DNA of 64,000 nucleotides, taken from positions 1 to 64,000 of the forward strand of contig JAZRZR010000005.1 of assembly GCA_045601525.1 (NCBI GenBank), read 5' to 3'. Positions 23,418 to 32,128 of this stretch are shown piece after piece; the first letter of the stretch is position 1; every line of letters begins with the position of its first letter. Under the pieces are notes generated by a model. The model was given only the letters and a program-made list of their open reading frames with translations. It was not told the DNA's origin and did not search any database. Both the position numbers and the translations under genes were made by a program. This DNA is from SIG565 sp045601525 (GTDB lineage: Bacteria > Bacillota > Clostridia > Oscillospirales > Acutalibacteraceae).

Positions 23418-24557
23418 ATGAAAAAACAAATATATATCACAGCATTGCATTTGGAATTTGGCGGCGTTGAAAGGGCAATTGCTCTTATGAGTAATGCGTT
23501 TGTAAAGCGTGGCTATGGGGTTACGGTTTTGTCCCTTTATAACTTGGGCGAGCCGGCATATATCTTTTCAGATGAGGTTAAAGTAGAGTATTTAACCTCG
23601 GTTAAACCCAATAGAGAAGAGTTTAAGGCGGCAATAAAAAGCAAAAACCCGATTAAGATATTAAAAGAGGGTATGTATGCTCTAAAGGTCTTGCGGCTTA
23701 AGAAAACGGCAATGGCTAAACGCCTAAGGCAAATAGATGACGGCATAATTATTTCCACCCGTAATGAGCATTCGGTTTTGCTCTCGAAATACGGCAAGAA
23801 AAATGTGCTTAAAATCGCTCAGCTTCATCACGACCATTGCTTTAATAAAAAATTGCTTTTCGATTTCAAAAATAGGTATGATAATATAGACTATTTTGCC
23901 TTGCTTACCGACCAACTCACCGATGAGGTTAGCAAGATAATGGAAAAAACAAATAAGCATACCAAGTGTCTTACGATTGAAAACTTTTTGGCCACTAATG
24001 ATGAAGATATAGATTTTGGCAAGAAGGAAAAAACGGTTGTTGCAGTTGGTAGGCTTCACCAAGTAAAAGGCTTTGATCGGCTTCTTGAAATTTGGGCCAA
24101 AACTGTAAAGAAGGCTCCTGATTGGAAATTATACATAGTGGGTGAGGGCGACCAAAGGGATACACTAACCGAAAAAATCAAGATGTTAGGAATTGAAAAT
24201 CAGGTTGTTTTAACAGGCGAGTTGCCATATAATGAGGTTTTACAGGCAATGAGAAAGGCATCAGTCTATGCGATGACTTCGTTTAGCGAGGGCTTTGGCT
24301 TTGTTATAATTGAGGCTTTTTCTTGCGGAACTCCGGCTGTTGCTTTTGATGTAAGGGTAGGCCCCAGAGCAATTATTGAGGACAAGAAAAACGGACTTCT
24401 TATAGAAGACGGAGATTTCGAGGAATTTAACAAAGCACTTTGCTCCTTGCTTATTGATGAGCAATTAAGGCTTCAATACGCAAAGGCGGCAGTAATGCGC
24501 GCGGCAGATTTCACCGAAGAAAACATTGTGGATAAATGGGTATCGATATTTAATTAG
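23418..24557 (+). CDS. Family 4 glycosyltransferase
   Basis: A 379-residue GT-B fold enzyme transferring a sugar from a nucleotide donor, probably to a cell-surface glycan or lipid at the inner membrane face. N-terminal LEFGGVERAIALMSNAFVKR, mid-protein VAVGRLHQVKGFDRLLEIWA and the donor-site EX7E-type block SEGFGFVIIEAFSCGTPAVA are characteristic of GT4 (WaaG/PimA-like). There is no signal peptide. The gene stands with its own promoter. The exact sugar and acceptor cannot be read from the sequence. Confidence 0.88.
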   Translation: MKKQIYITALHLEFGGVERAIALMSNAFVKRGYGVTVLSLYNLGEPAYIFSDEVKVEYLTSVKPNREEFKAAIKSKNPIKILKEGMYALKVLRLKKTAMAKRLRQIDDGIIISTRNEHSVLLSKYGKKNVLKIAQLHHDHCFNKKLLFDFKNRYDNIDYFALLTDQLTDEVSKIMEKTNKHTKCLTIENFLATNDEDIDFGKKEKTVVAVGRLHQVKGFDRLLEIWAKTVKKAPDWKLYIVGEGDQRDTLTEKIKMLGIENQVVLTGELPYNEVLQAMRKASVYAMTSFSEGFGFVIIEAFSCGTPAVAFDVRVGPRAIIEDKKNGLLIEDGDFEEFNKALCSLLIDEQLRLQYAKAAVMRAADFTEENIVDKWVSIFN

Positions 24558-24590
24558 TAAAATGGCTAATTTTATGTACGGGGGATATTT

Positions 24591-25364
24591 ATGAGGGAGT
24601 TTTTTGGCTTCGGCGGTTATGACCGCATTCCCGAGGGCGCTTGGTCTTGGCAGCATTTAACCTTTGTGGGCGGTCTATTGCTTGCAATGGTGATATTTGC
24701 AATAGTATTGGGCAAGAAAAACGCCGAAAAGAGCCTAGCGGATAAAAACAAGGTTTTGATTTGGTCGGCCTTGTTAATTGACGGTTTTGAAATATTCAAA
24801 ATCGTTTCCTTTTGTTTAAGAGAGCAAAGTCTTGAGCCTATAAAACGCACACTTCCCTTGTTTTTGTGCAGTATTCTTTTAATTGCTTTGCCCTTGGCGG
24901 CCTTTTCAAAGGGGAGAGTTAAGGAGGCCGCAATAGATTTTGTTTGTGTTTTCGGTATTTTGGCGGCAGTTTTCGGCACAATAGCTGCAGTACAAAACTA
25001 TAACGCCTATCCTGTATTGAGCCTTGATAATGTTGTGTCGGGCATAACCCACTCAATTTCGGGCTTTGCTTCACTTTATGTTATGCTTGCCCGTATGGCA
25101 ACCCTTAAAAAGAAAAATATAGGTATTACATACGGCATTTTACTTTTTTTCTGTGTTGCGGCCTATGTGGCAAATGTTTTAATACCGTATAACTATATGT
25201 TTTTAATGAACCACGATGGCACACCCTATAGCATTTTTTATAACCTTGTGAACGGTAATAGGGTTTTGTATCCGCTAATCGTTGTGGGACTTTTCTTAGT
25301 GTATGCTGCGCTTTTCTATTGGATTTTCTCTCTTGCAAAAAAGAAAAATAAGTTAAATGATTAA
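24591..25364 (+). CDS. TMEM164/YwaF-like multi-pass membrane protein (A)
   Basis: A 257-residue protein with about seven hydrophobic helices. It shares a spaced pattern with two neighbours: His22 in helix 1 (SWQHLTFV), Cys93 in LPLFLCS and His154 in GITHSIS. The layout resembles the YwaF/TMEM164 family (TIGR02206-like), whose human member has been reported as a Cys-dependent acyltransferase. I infer membership from motif and topology only. GGGGGAT precedes the ATG. The gap to the glycosyltransferase is 33 bases, so they may be co-transcribed. Confidence 0.6.
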   Translation: MREFFGFGGYDRIPEGAWSWQHLTFVGGLLLAMVIFAIVLGKKNAEKSLADKNKVLIWSALLIDGFEIFKIVSFCLREQSLEPIKRTLPLFLCSILLIALPLAAFSKGRVKEAAIDFVCVFGILAAVFGTIAAVQNYNAYPVLSLDNVVSGITHSISGFASLYVMLARMATLKKKNIGITYGILLFFCVAAYVANVLIPYNYMFLMNHDGTPYSIFYNLVNGNRVLYPLIVVGLFLVYAALFYWIFSLAKKKNKLND

Positions 25365-25455
25365 ATGGAGCGCACGAGAGTGTGCAAAAGCGACTTGAAA
25401 AATTTGTCTTTTCGTGGTACATTTTAATAAAGAACATTACAAAAGGGGAATTACT

Positions 25456-26280
25456 ATGTTGGAATTCTTAGCAACACAGTTTAAGCAGACACCCTCGCAA
25501 AATTTATTCACTGCATTTGGGCTGGCACATATAATTTATATGTGTATAATAGCCGTTTTGGTCTTTTTTGCGGCCTATTTACTTGATAAAAAAACAAGAG
25601 CTGATAAACAAAGGGCTGTAAAAATCTTGGCAAATGCTGCTTTTACGGTATATGTTCTTGACCTTGCCGCATCCTTGATTTTTTATAAAACCGACATAAA
25701 TTTACATAAACTGCCCTTTAGTATTTGCGCCTTGTTTGCAGTGCTTATACCATTGGTGCAGTTCAGCCTATCCTTTAGATTTATGAAAAAGGTGGTTATA
25801 AACCTTTCGGTTGTAGTATCATTTTTATGGTTTGTCTTTCCCGTAAATCTTGTTGGCAGCGAAAAAGCCTTTTCGTATGCTGCTATACAAGCTTTTCTAT
25901 ATCACGGTATAATCTTTGCTTGGGGCTTGTTAAATCTTGTGCTGGGTGAGGTCGGTATAAGCATACGAAAGATATGGAAAGACCTTTTGGGCGTTATATT
26001 CGTTGTTTTTTGGCTTAATATAGGCGGCCTGCTTTTCGGCGGCGTGGTACAGCTACTTAATAAAGACAATATCCGTCTTGCAAGATATAGCGAGGGTATT
26101 TCCTTTCTTATTTTCTTTGTTATTTTTGCCGCTTGCCTTGTGCTTTACGCTGTTTTTTACATCGTTCGTAGGCTTACTAGGAATAAACGCCACAAAAACG
26201 GGCATCGCAGAAGAGTTATGCAACAGCATATACCCATAAACTCGGCTAAGGATATAAGCCTTAAACGAGAGGACCTATAA
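25456..26280 (+). CDS. TMEM164/YwaF-like multi-pass membrane protein (B)
   Basis: A 274-residue paralogue of the preceding and following membrane proteins. His25 (GLAHIIYM), Cys91 in LPFSICA and His150 in FLYHGII keep nearly the same spacing. Six or seven helices are evident and the C-terminus is basic and cytoplasmic. ATG 25456 is chosen because AAAGGGG lies just upstream; a longer frame to 25414 has no ribosome site. A weak promoter (TTGAAA 25395-25400, TACATT 25418-25423) may serve it. Confidence 0.62.
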   Translation: MLEFLATQFKQTPSQNLFTAFGLAHIIYMCIIAVLVFFAAYLLDKKTRADKQRAVKILANAAFTVYVLDLAASLIFYKTDINLHKLPFSICALFAVLIPLVQFSLSFRFMKKVVINLSVVVSFLWFVFPVNLVGSEKAFSYAAIQAFLYHGIIFAWGLLNLVLGEVGISIRKIWKDLLGVIFVVFWLNIGGLLFGGVVQLLNKDNIRLARYSEGISFLIFFVIFAACLVLYAVFYIVRRLTRNKRHKNGHRRRVMQQHIPINSAKDISLKREDL

Positions 26281-26298
26281 AACGATTTTTCTTTAATT

Positions 26299-26326
26299 AG
26301 GACTGTTTTTTAACAAAAACAGTCCT
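26299..26326 (+). terminator. Terminator after membrane protein B
   Basis: A 12-bp stem (AGGACTGTTTTT/AAAAACAGTCCT) with a TAAC loop, then TGTTTATT. A TATAAT at 26348-26353 shortly downstream may begin the next transcript. Confidence 0.8.
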
Positions 26327-26384
26327 TGTTTATTATAAAAACCTTGTTATAATATGAGTGTAGTTATGATAGTGGGTGACCGTT

Positions 26385-27647
26385 ATGAAAATTCTTAATT
26401 TTGGTTCTTGCAATATAGATTATGTATATACCCTTGACCACATCGTTCAAGGAGGAGAGACTGAGGCTATAAATTCTTTAGAGATTTTTCCGGGCGGTAA
26501 GGGACTTAATCAGTCGGTGGCAATAGCCAGAGCCGGTGCTCCTGTTTATCATGCGGGTTGTATAGGTGAGGGTGGCGAGTTCTTTACACAAATATTGACT
26601 CAAAACGGCGTTGATATTTCTCATCTTAAGCAATTAAAGGTTAAAAACGGACACGCAATTATTCAGGTAAGTGCCGACGGTGAAAATGCAATTTTTTTGT
26701 ATGCAGGCTCAAACTATATGGTAACAAAAGCGTATATTGATAAGGTGCTTGATAATTTTGATGAGGGAGATATACTCCTTTTGCAAAACGAAATAAACAA
26801 TGTTGATTATATAATAGAGCAAGCATATAAAAAGAATATGTGCATAATTCTTAACCCCGCACCAATGACCGATAGCATCAAGAAAATTGACCTTTCGATG
26901 CTTTCGTATGTGGTGGTTAATGAAACCGAGGCCAAGGCCCTTACGGGAGAAATAACACCTGACGGAAGCCTTGCGTATTTTTCTAAAAACTATCCCGACT
27001 TAAAGGTTATCATAACCTTGGGTAGCAAGGGGTGTATATACAAGGATACTAAAAATGAGATATATCAACCTGCCTTTAAGGTAAACGCTGTTGATACAAC
27101 TTCAGCGGGCGATACCTTTATCGGATATTTTATAAAGGGTATTTGGTCGGGCTTGGATATACCTCAAACACTTAAAATTTCTTGTGCGGCTTCGGCGGTA
27201 ACGGTTGAGAGAGTGGGCGCCACGCCCTCAATTCCCAAATGGCAGGAAGCAATAGAAGCCCTGATTACCTTATCTGTTAACAGGGCCAACAGTAAGGACG
27301 ATATTCTTGCAAGGCAAATCGAAAAATATATTTGCGAAAACATAAAAACGGCCTGTGTTAACACCCTTTCAAAGCAAATAGGGTATTCCACCGTGCATAC
27401 GGGCGTGATTGTAAAAAGAGTTATGGGTCAGTCTTTTTCGAAGGTTTTGCAGGATAAAAGATGTGCCCTTGCGGCCGAGAAATTACTCACCACTAACTTA
27501 TCGGTAGAGCAAATCAGCGATGAGGTGGGTTATGCAAATAAAAGTTTTTTCAGAAAAATCTTCCGCCAAAAGTATGGTATGAACCCCTTGGATTTTAGAA
27601 AAAATGACAAAACTGTAAACGACGCAGTATTGAAAAATTTGTCGTAA
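26385..27647 (+). CDS. PfkB-family sugar kinase fused to AraC-type DNA-binding domain
   Basis: A 420-residue two-part protein. Residues about 1-300 are a ribokinase-like PfkB kinase: FGSCNIDYVYTLDHIV, IFPGGKGLNQSVAIARAG, VVNETEAKALTG, and the anion-hole/catalytic segment NAVDTTSAGDTFIGYF. After a linker, about 365-412 form an AraC/XylS helix-turn-helix (LAAEKLLTTNLSVEQISDEV, GYANKSFFRKIFRQKYGMNP). AraC proteins usually carry a sugar-binding domain instead; here an enzyme may act as the sensor. ATG 26385 is preferred over GTG 26376. A separate terminator follows. Target genes are not identified. Confidence 0.85.
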   Translation: MKILNFGSCNIDYVYTLDHIVQGGETEAINSLEIFPGGKGLNQSVAIARAGAPVYHAGCIGEGGEFFTQILTQNGVDISHLKQLKVKNGHAIIQVSADGENAIFLYAGSNYMVTKAYIDKVLDNFDEGDILLLQNEINNVDYIIEQAYKKNMCIILNPAPMTDSIKKIDLSMLSYVVVNETEAKALTGEITPDGSLAYFSKNYPDLKVIITLGSKGCIYKDTKNEIYQPAFKVNAVDTTSAGDTFIGYFIKGIWSGLDIPQTLKISCAASAVTVERVGATPSIPKWQEAIEALITLSVNRANSKDDILARQIEKYICENIKTACVNTLSKQIGYSTVHTGVIVKRVMGQSFSKVLQDKRCALAAEKLLTTNLSVEQISDEVGYANKSFFRKIFRQKYGMNPLDFRKNDKTVNDAVLKNLS

Positions 27648-27656
27648 AAGAATATA

Positions 27657-27690
27657 ATGGGTACAGTTGATAAAATTCAACTGTACCCAT
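27657..27690 (+). terminator. Terminator after kinase-AraC fusion
   Basis: A 14-bp perfect stem (ATGGGTACAGTTGA/TCAACTGTACCCAT) with a 6-base loop and a TTTT tail. Confidence 0.88.
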
Positions 27691-27740
27691 TTTTGGTAAT
27701 TACTTTATTGTCGGCAAAATAAAATGTTAGGGGTGCTTTT

Positions 27741-28550
27741 ATGGATTTTTTAAGTAAAATTTTAGCAATTTTCGATGCCTCTATGGAAACTCCGCAAATG
27801 TATGGATTTTTTCATTTGGCCTTTTTTGTAGCCTCTATTGCCTTTGGCGTTTTTATGTGTTGGCGGTATAAAAATCCCGATGAAAAATTTATGCGTAGAT
27901 TTTTGCTTATAGTTTCGCTCATTGTAATAGTTTTGGAAATCTATAAGCAAATAAACTATAGCTTTTCTTATACTGATGGCATCACTTTTGATTATCAGTG
28001 GTATGCTTTTCCGTTTCAGTTTTGCTCAACACCTATGTTCGTGGGACTTTTGGCGGGCATTTTGCCAAAAGGAAAATTGCACAATTGCCTTTGCGCATAT
28101 CTTGCAACCTTTGCTTTCTTTGCAGGTATTTGTGTTATGTTCTATCCCGCAACGGTATTTACACAAACAATCGGCATAAATATACAAACTATGATTTGTC
28201 ACGGCACAATGATATCAATCGGTATATATCTTTTGGGTAGCGGATATGTTGTCTCAAAACCCAAAACCATTTTCAAGGCGGTGCCCGTATTTGCGGTGCT
28301 GGTTTCTATGGCTATGGTTCTTAATGAAATTGCCCATTTGAGTGGGCTTTTAGAAAGAGAGACCTTTAATATGTTCTTTATAAGCCCATATTGCGAACCG
28401 TCGCTTCCCGTTTATTCACTTGTTCAAGCAGTGGTGCCGTTCCCGTGGTGCGCAGCTATTTATATCTTTGCATTCAGTCTTGCCGCCTTTGTTGTTCTCT
28501 TAATTTCTATTTTGTTACATAAATTCAAAAAAACAAAACACTCGGTGTAG
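27741..28550 (+). CDS. TMEM164/YwaF-like multi-pass membrane protein (C)
   Basis: A 269-residue, six-to-seven-helix membrane protein, third of the local set. His25 in FFHLAFFV, Cys95 in FPFQFCS and His154 in MICHGTM keep the spacing seen in A and B. The N-terminal acidic loop and the LEIYKQINY helix recall YwaF. AGGGGTG is 8 or so bases ahead of the ATG. The stop codon lies in the stem of the closing terminator. Confidence 0.65.
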   Translation: MDFLSKILAIFDASMETPQMYGFFHLAFFVASIAFGVFMCWRYKNPDEKFMRRFLLIVSLIVIVLEIYKQINYSFSYTDGITFDYQWYAFPFQFCSTPMFVGLLAGILPKGKLHNCLCAYLATFAFFAGICVMFYPATVFTQTIGINIQTMICHGTMISIGIYLLGSGYVVSKPKTIFKAVPVFAVLVSMAMVLNEIAHLSGLLERETFNMFFISPYCEPSLPVYSLVQAVVPFPWCAAIYIFAFSLAAFVVLLISILLHKFKKTKHSV

Positions 28551-28568
28551 GCATACACCGAGTGTTTT
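28535..28568. terminator. Bidirectional terminator
   Basis: A 15-bp stem (AAAACACTCGGTGTA/TACACCGAGTGTTTT) with a GGCA loop lies between convergent genes ending at 28550 and 28574. The plus-strand stop codon TAG (28548-28550) overlaps the stem. Confidence 0.85.
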
Positions 28569-28573
28569 TAATA

Positions 28574-29386
28574 TTAGTCGTTAAAATTGTTTTTAATAAG
28601 AAGATATCCGATTATCGATGTAGCAGAGCCCGCCGCTGTAGAAATAGCTGCAAGCATTTCTCCGCTTGAAAGAGTTGCGGGGAGCGAAAGCGCGCTTATA
28701 ATACCCAAAGCCAAAAGCCAGCCCTTAGCCCCGCGAACCTTTTGGAAGAGCGGCTCACCGCTTAAAATACTTTGATAAACCGACTTAACAAAAAGGTGAA
28801 TTTTTCGTATGGCCAAAATATTAAACAAGACGATAAATCCTGCTATTAGGGCAAATACAATAAAGAAAATCACACCCGAAGCCGATAAAAACAAATCGGT
28901 TAAAATAGGGCTGTCAACAGGTAAGCCGTTTATCGTGGCTGTAAGTTGGTCCAATAAGGTTGGGTTAGAAGCGATTAAAGAGAAAAGAGCTGAAAAGAGT
29001 ATTCCGATAAGTAGAAACAAACCGGCTAAAACAAAGTTGATAACATACTGTGCAAAAATTGTACCGCTTAAGTGTCTGAGTTGTTTGGCGTCGGCGGTTC
29101 CACGCCTTGCGGCTGAAAAAATCAGCCAACAAAAAATCATTGCTAAAAGAGTTATTATTGAAAAACTTCCTGCAAAAAGCGAGGCGCCGAAGCTCACAGT
29201 CAAGAGAATGCAAATAGCAGTAAAGAGCTTGCTGTTAAGTGCATTAAAGACGCGCTCTGCAGCAATATTAGGCGAAAAATTATTGTTTTCAACCTGTGGC
29301 TCGGTGATAGGTGGCAACTGTGCACCGCAAGAGGTACAAAAAACATTGCCTTCACGGTTTTCAAGTCCACAAACATTACATTTCAT
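28574..29386 (-). CDS. Zinc-ribbon membrane protein
   Basis: A 270-residue protein starting with a double CxxC zinc ribbon (MKCNVCGLENREGNVFCTSC) and followed by about four to five hydrophobic helices. Proteins of this type are common in Clostridia and mostly uncharacterised. Between the ribbon and the membrane part lies a short Pro/Asn-rich linker. GGGGGT precedes the ATG. It is transcribed alone. Confidence 0.8.
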   Translation of the reverse strand: MKCNVCGLENREGNVFCTSCGAQLPPITEPQVENNNFSPNIAAERVFNALNSKLFTAICILLTVSFGASLFAGSFSIITLLAMIFCWLIFSAARRGTADAKQLRHLSGTIFAQYVINFVLAGLFLLIGILFSALFSLIASNPTLLDQLTATINGLPVDSPILTDLFLSASGVIFFIVFALIAGFIVLFNILAIRKIHLFVKSVYQSILSGEPLFQKVRGAKGWLLALGIISALSLPATLSSGEMLAAISTAAGSATSIIGYLLIKNNFND

Positions 29387-29509
29387 AAAATTACCCCCAA
29401 AATTATTTTGTTACATTAAAATGATAACATAAATTTATAAAAAATACAACAAAATATATTGATTTGTTTCTTGTGTTTTGATAAAATACAAGCAAGGGAG
29501 AGAGATGAT

Positions 29510-30352
29510 ATGAGGAAACTTATTATTACAAGAAAAAAATCGTGTGTTGCAACACTTGTCAGAATGAAGGTTTATATTGAGGACGCCGTAACGGGTGATA
29601 CCCAAATAAACGGTGTTATGTGCCGAAAGATAGGTTACCTTAAAAGCGGTCAAACTGCCGAGTTTGAGATTGGTGAAAACTCCGCAAGGGTCTACGTTGT
29701 TGCAGATAAATTAAGCCGAAATTACTGTAATGATTTCGCAGATGTTCCTGCAGGATACGAAGATGTTTATTTTACAGGTAAAAATAAATTCAATTATTTT
29801 AGCGGAAATGCCTTCCGTTTCGATAATATTACAAGCGAAGAGGTAATAAAAAACCGCAAAAAAGGAACTCGCAAAGGCCTCGCAATTTTAATAGTTGCTT
29901 TAATATTCGGTATTATCTTAGGTCTTGCTTTAGGTGATGTAGAGGAGCCCAAAACCTTTACCGATGATGGTATGCAAATCACCCTCACCTCAAACTTTTA
30001 TGAATTTGATGAAGAGGGCTTTGATATTTGCTACGCCTCAAAAGAAGTTGTGCTTTTCGCTATAAAGGATGAATTTACTGCTCTTGAGGGTCTTGAAAAT
30101 TGGACTAAAGAAGAGTATGCCAAAATAATTATACAGGATAATAAGCTTGACTGTGAGCCTATAGTAAACGGTGAACAAGTTTTCTTTACATATAAAGTCA
30201 CAAATGATAGCAACGAGGTTTGCAAATATATAGCTTATATATATAAAACCGATGATGCTTTTTGGTTTATACAATTTGGTGGTCTTGAAGAGGATATCAT
30301 CGAAAACAGTGATATAATTTCGCAGTGGGAATCAACAATAGAGTTTTCCTAA
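29510..30352 (+). CDS. Single-helix hypothetical protein
   Basis: A 280-residue protein I do not recognise. The first 125 or so residues look cytoplasmic and beta-rich (GDTQINGVMCRKIGYLKSGQ, SARVYVVADKL). One strong helix (about 125-145, LAILIVALIFGIILGLAL) is preceded by basic residues. The remaining part (FTDDGMQITLTSNFYEF, ENWTKEEYAKIIIQ) would be extracytoplasmic. ATG 29510 is chosen for the AGGGAGAG before it. Twelve bases separate it from the SGNH hydrolase, so it belongs to that operon. Confidence 0.6.
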   Translation: MRKLIITRKKSCVATLVRMKVYIEDAVTGDTQINGVMCRKIGYLKSGQTAEFEIGENSARVYVVADKLSRNYCNDFADVPAGYEDVYFTGKNKFNYFSGNAFRFDNITSEEVIKNRKKGTRKGLAILIVALIFGIILGLALGDVEEPKTFTDDGMQITLTSNFYEFDEEGFDICYASKEVVLFAIKDEFTALEGLENWTKEEYAKIIIQDNKLDCEPIVNGEQVFFTYKVTNDSNEVCKYIAYIYKTDDAFWFIQFGGLEEDIIENSDIISQWESTIEFS

Positions 30353-30364
30353 AGAGGTTTTGAT

Positions 30365-31006
30365 ATGACTTTTGGTAATGTTTTAATTTTAGGTGATAGT
30401 ATTTCTACCTTTGCGGGCTGGGTGCCCGAGGGCTATTTGCACCACTATTATTCTTCGGGTGGCTCAACCGATATAAGACGAGTTGAGGAAACCTGGTGGC
30501 ATCAAATAATCACCGAAACAAATTCAAATCTTGTTATGAATAATAGTTGGTCCGGCACCACAATTTGCTATACAGGATATGACGGGGTAGATTATTCGGC
30601 CGAGCGTTCATTTATAACCCGTTTTGATAAATTATATAATGAAGGCTTTTTCGAACAAAATAAAATTGATACTCTTTTTGTTTTTGGCGGCACAAACGAT
30701 AATTGGGCAGATGCTCCTTTAGGCGAGACTATGTATGAGGGACAAACCAAGGAAGACTTGTATAAGGTGTTGCCCGCAATACCTTTCCTTATGCGCCGAA
30801 TTCGTGAGGTTTTGCCCGATGCCGAGGTAATATGGATAATTAACACCGAACTTAAAGAGGTAATAGTTAATGCTATGCTTGAGGGCTGCAAGCGTTACGG
30901 CTTCAAGGAGGTTGAGCTTCACGATATTGATAAGATGGTGGGCCATCAATCAATTAAGGGTATGATACAAACCAAAGAACAAATACTTGAGAGGTTAGCA
31001 AAATAA
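30365..31006 (+). CDS. SGNH/GDSL-family hydrolase (first copy)
   Basis: A 213-residue cytosolic esterase-like protein with SGNH blocks: VLILGDSISTF (nucleophile Ser), NNSWSGTT (block II), FVFGGTNDNW (block III Asn) and a likely catalytic His near DIDKMVGHQSIKGM. No signal peptide. It is directly followed by eutH with no gap between stop and ATG. A carbohydrate or phospholipid esterase role is possible but unassigned. Confidence 0.85.
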   Translation: MTFGNVLILGDSISTFAGWVPEGYLHHYYSSGGSTDIRRVEETWWHQIITETNSNLVMNNSWSGTTICYTGYDGVDYSAERSFITRFDKLYNEGFFEQNKIDTLFVFGGTNDNWADAPLGETMYEGQTKEDLYKVLPAIPFLMRRIREVLPDAEVIWIINTELKEVIVNAMLEGCKRYGFKEVELHDIDKMVGHQSIKGMIQTKEQILERLAK

Positions 31007-32095
31007 ATGAATGTTGGAGAAATAATTACATATATAATGCTCGTTTTTGCTATAATCGGTTGTATAGACAAGGCGTTTGGTTCAAAATTCGGTTTTGGCA
31101 ACTCTTTTGAACGGGCACTCGGTTCAATTGGTGCGCTTATTTTAGCCATGGTAGGTCCTATGGCGGCAGCGCCCTTGATTGCAAAATATGTGGCACCCGC
31201 CTTGGCGCCTGTTTGCGCCGCACTTGGTATCGACCCCTCGGTTACGGCCGGTCTTTTATTTGCTTCGGATGCGGGTGGTTGGCCCTTGGCAACCGCTTTG
31301 GCACAAGATGAATTGGTTGGTAAATTTGCGGGCTCTGTAATGGCAAGTATGATGGGCTGCACAATACTTGGTGCCTTTCCACTTTTGTTTATGTTAATTC
31401 CAAAGGAAAAAATCACATTAGCTGCGAAGGGACTAACGATAGGTTTTATCACAATTCCTTTTGGTTGTTTTATAGGCGGTCTTTGTACGGTAGGACTTAA
31501 TATCGGAAAACTTTTGCTTAATATGTTGCCGGTTATAGCACTTTCGGCACTCTTTGTTGTGGGACTTACTTTTTTCGAGAAGGTCACCCTTAAAGTTGTT
31601 ACGATATTCGGATATGTTATCACGGCTCTTGTGCTTTTCGTGTTGGGCGCCACCATGGTAATTAAGGTGTTAAAACTTAATGTTACCGATTTGGATACCT
31701 TTGATAATAGTTTGCTTATCATTGGCGGAATAGCAATATTCCTTTGCGGTGCCTTTGTGTTTCTTGATATTGTACAAAAACTTTTCGGCAAATATTTTGG
31801 AAAAATCGGCGAAAAAATAGGACTTGACGAAGCCTCGGTAATTGGTCTTGTGACAACGGTTGTAAATGCAATACCGATGTTTGATATGACCAAGAAAATG
31901 AGTGATAGAGGCGTTATTGTTAATATTGCATTTTTGGTTTGCGCTTCGTATGTGATGGGCGACCATCTCGCTTTCCAAACCGCAGTTGACACTTCAATGG
32001 CAGTGCCTCTTATAGTAGGTAAACTTTCGGGCGGTATTTTGGGCGTGATAATTGCCCTTTATGTTACAAGACCCAAAAAAGAAAAAACAGCATAA
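31007..32095 (+). CDS. eutH: EutH-family ethanolamine permease
   Basis: A 362-residue multi-pass protein of the EutH family, which moves ethanolamine into the cell in gut bacteria. FGNSFERALGSIGALILAMV, PSVTAGLLFASDAGGWPLA, IGFITIPFGCFIGGL and SYVMGDHLAFQTAVD match. About eleven hydrophobic segments are visible. The usual eutABC, eutR or shell-protein genes are absent here. It is co-transcribed with an SGNH hydrolase and a one-helix hypothetical protein. The ATG abuts the upstream stop. Confidence 0.85.
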   Translation: MNVGEIITYIMLVFAIIGCIDKAFGSKFGFGNSFERALGSIGALILAMVGPMAAAPLIAKYVAPALAPVCAALGIDPSVTAGLLFASDAGGWPLATALAQDELVGKFAGSVMASMMGCTILGAFPLLFMLIPKEKITLAAKGLTIGFITIPFGCFIGGLCTVGLNIGKLLLNMLPVIALSALFVVGLTFFEKVTLKVVTIFGYVITALVLFVLGATMVIKVLKLNVTDLDTFDNSLLIIGGIAIFLCGAFVFLDIVQKLFGKYFGKIGEKIGLDEASVIGLVTTVVNAIPMFDMTKKMSDRGVIVNIAFLVCASYVMGDHLAFQTAVDTSMAVPLIVGKLSGGILGVIIALYVTRPKKEKTA

Positions 32096-32097
32096 AT

Positions 32098-32124
32098 AAA
32101 ACCCACAGGTTAACCTGTGGGTTT
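32098..32124. terminator. Bidirectional terminator after eutH
   Basis: An almost loop-less palindrome (AAACCCACAGGT/ACCTGTGGGTTT) with a T-run on each side. It also lies 5 bases beyond the minus-strand isomerase stop. Confidence 0.8.
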
Positions 32125-32128
32125 TTGT

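Noticed and set aside
28809..29432. Plus-strand open frame of 207 codons over the zinc-ribbon membrane gene
   Set aside because: It is antisense to a gene with a clear zinc ribbon and helices, has Lys/Ala/Ile-biased composition and no ribosome site.
30946..31992. Long open frame of 348 codons on the minus strand, antisense to eutH
   Set aside because: It mirrors the hydrophobic eutH codons and yields a Ser/Thr/Pro/Ile-rich sequence without domains or a ribosome site. eutH has clear family motifs.
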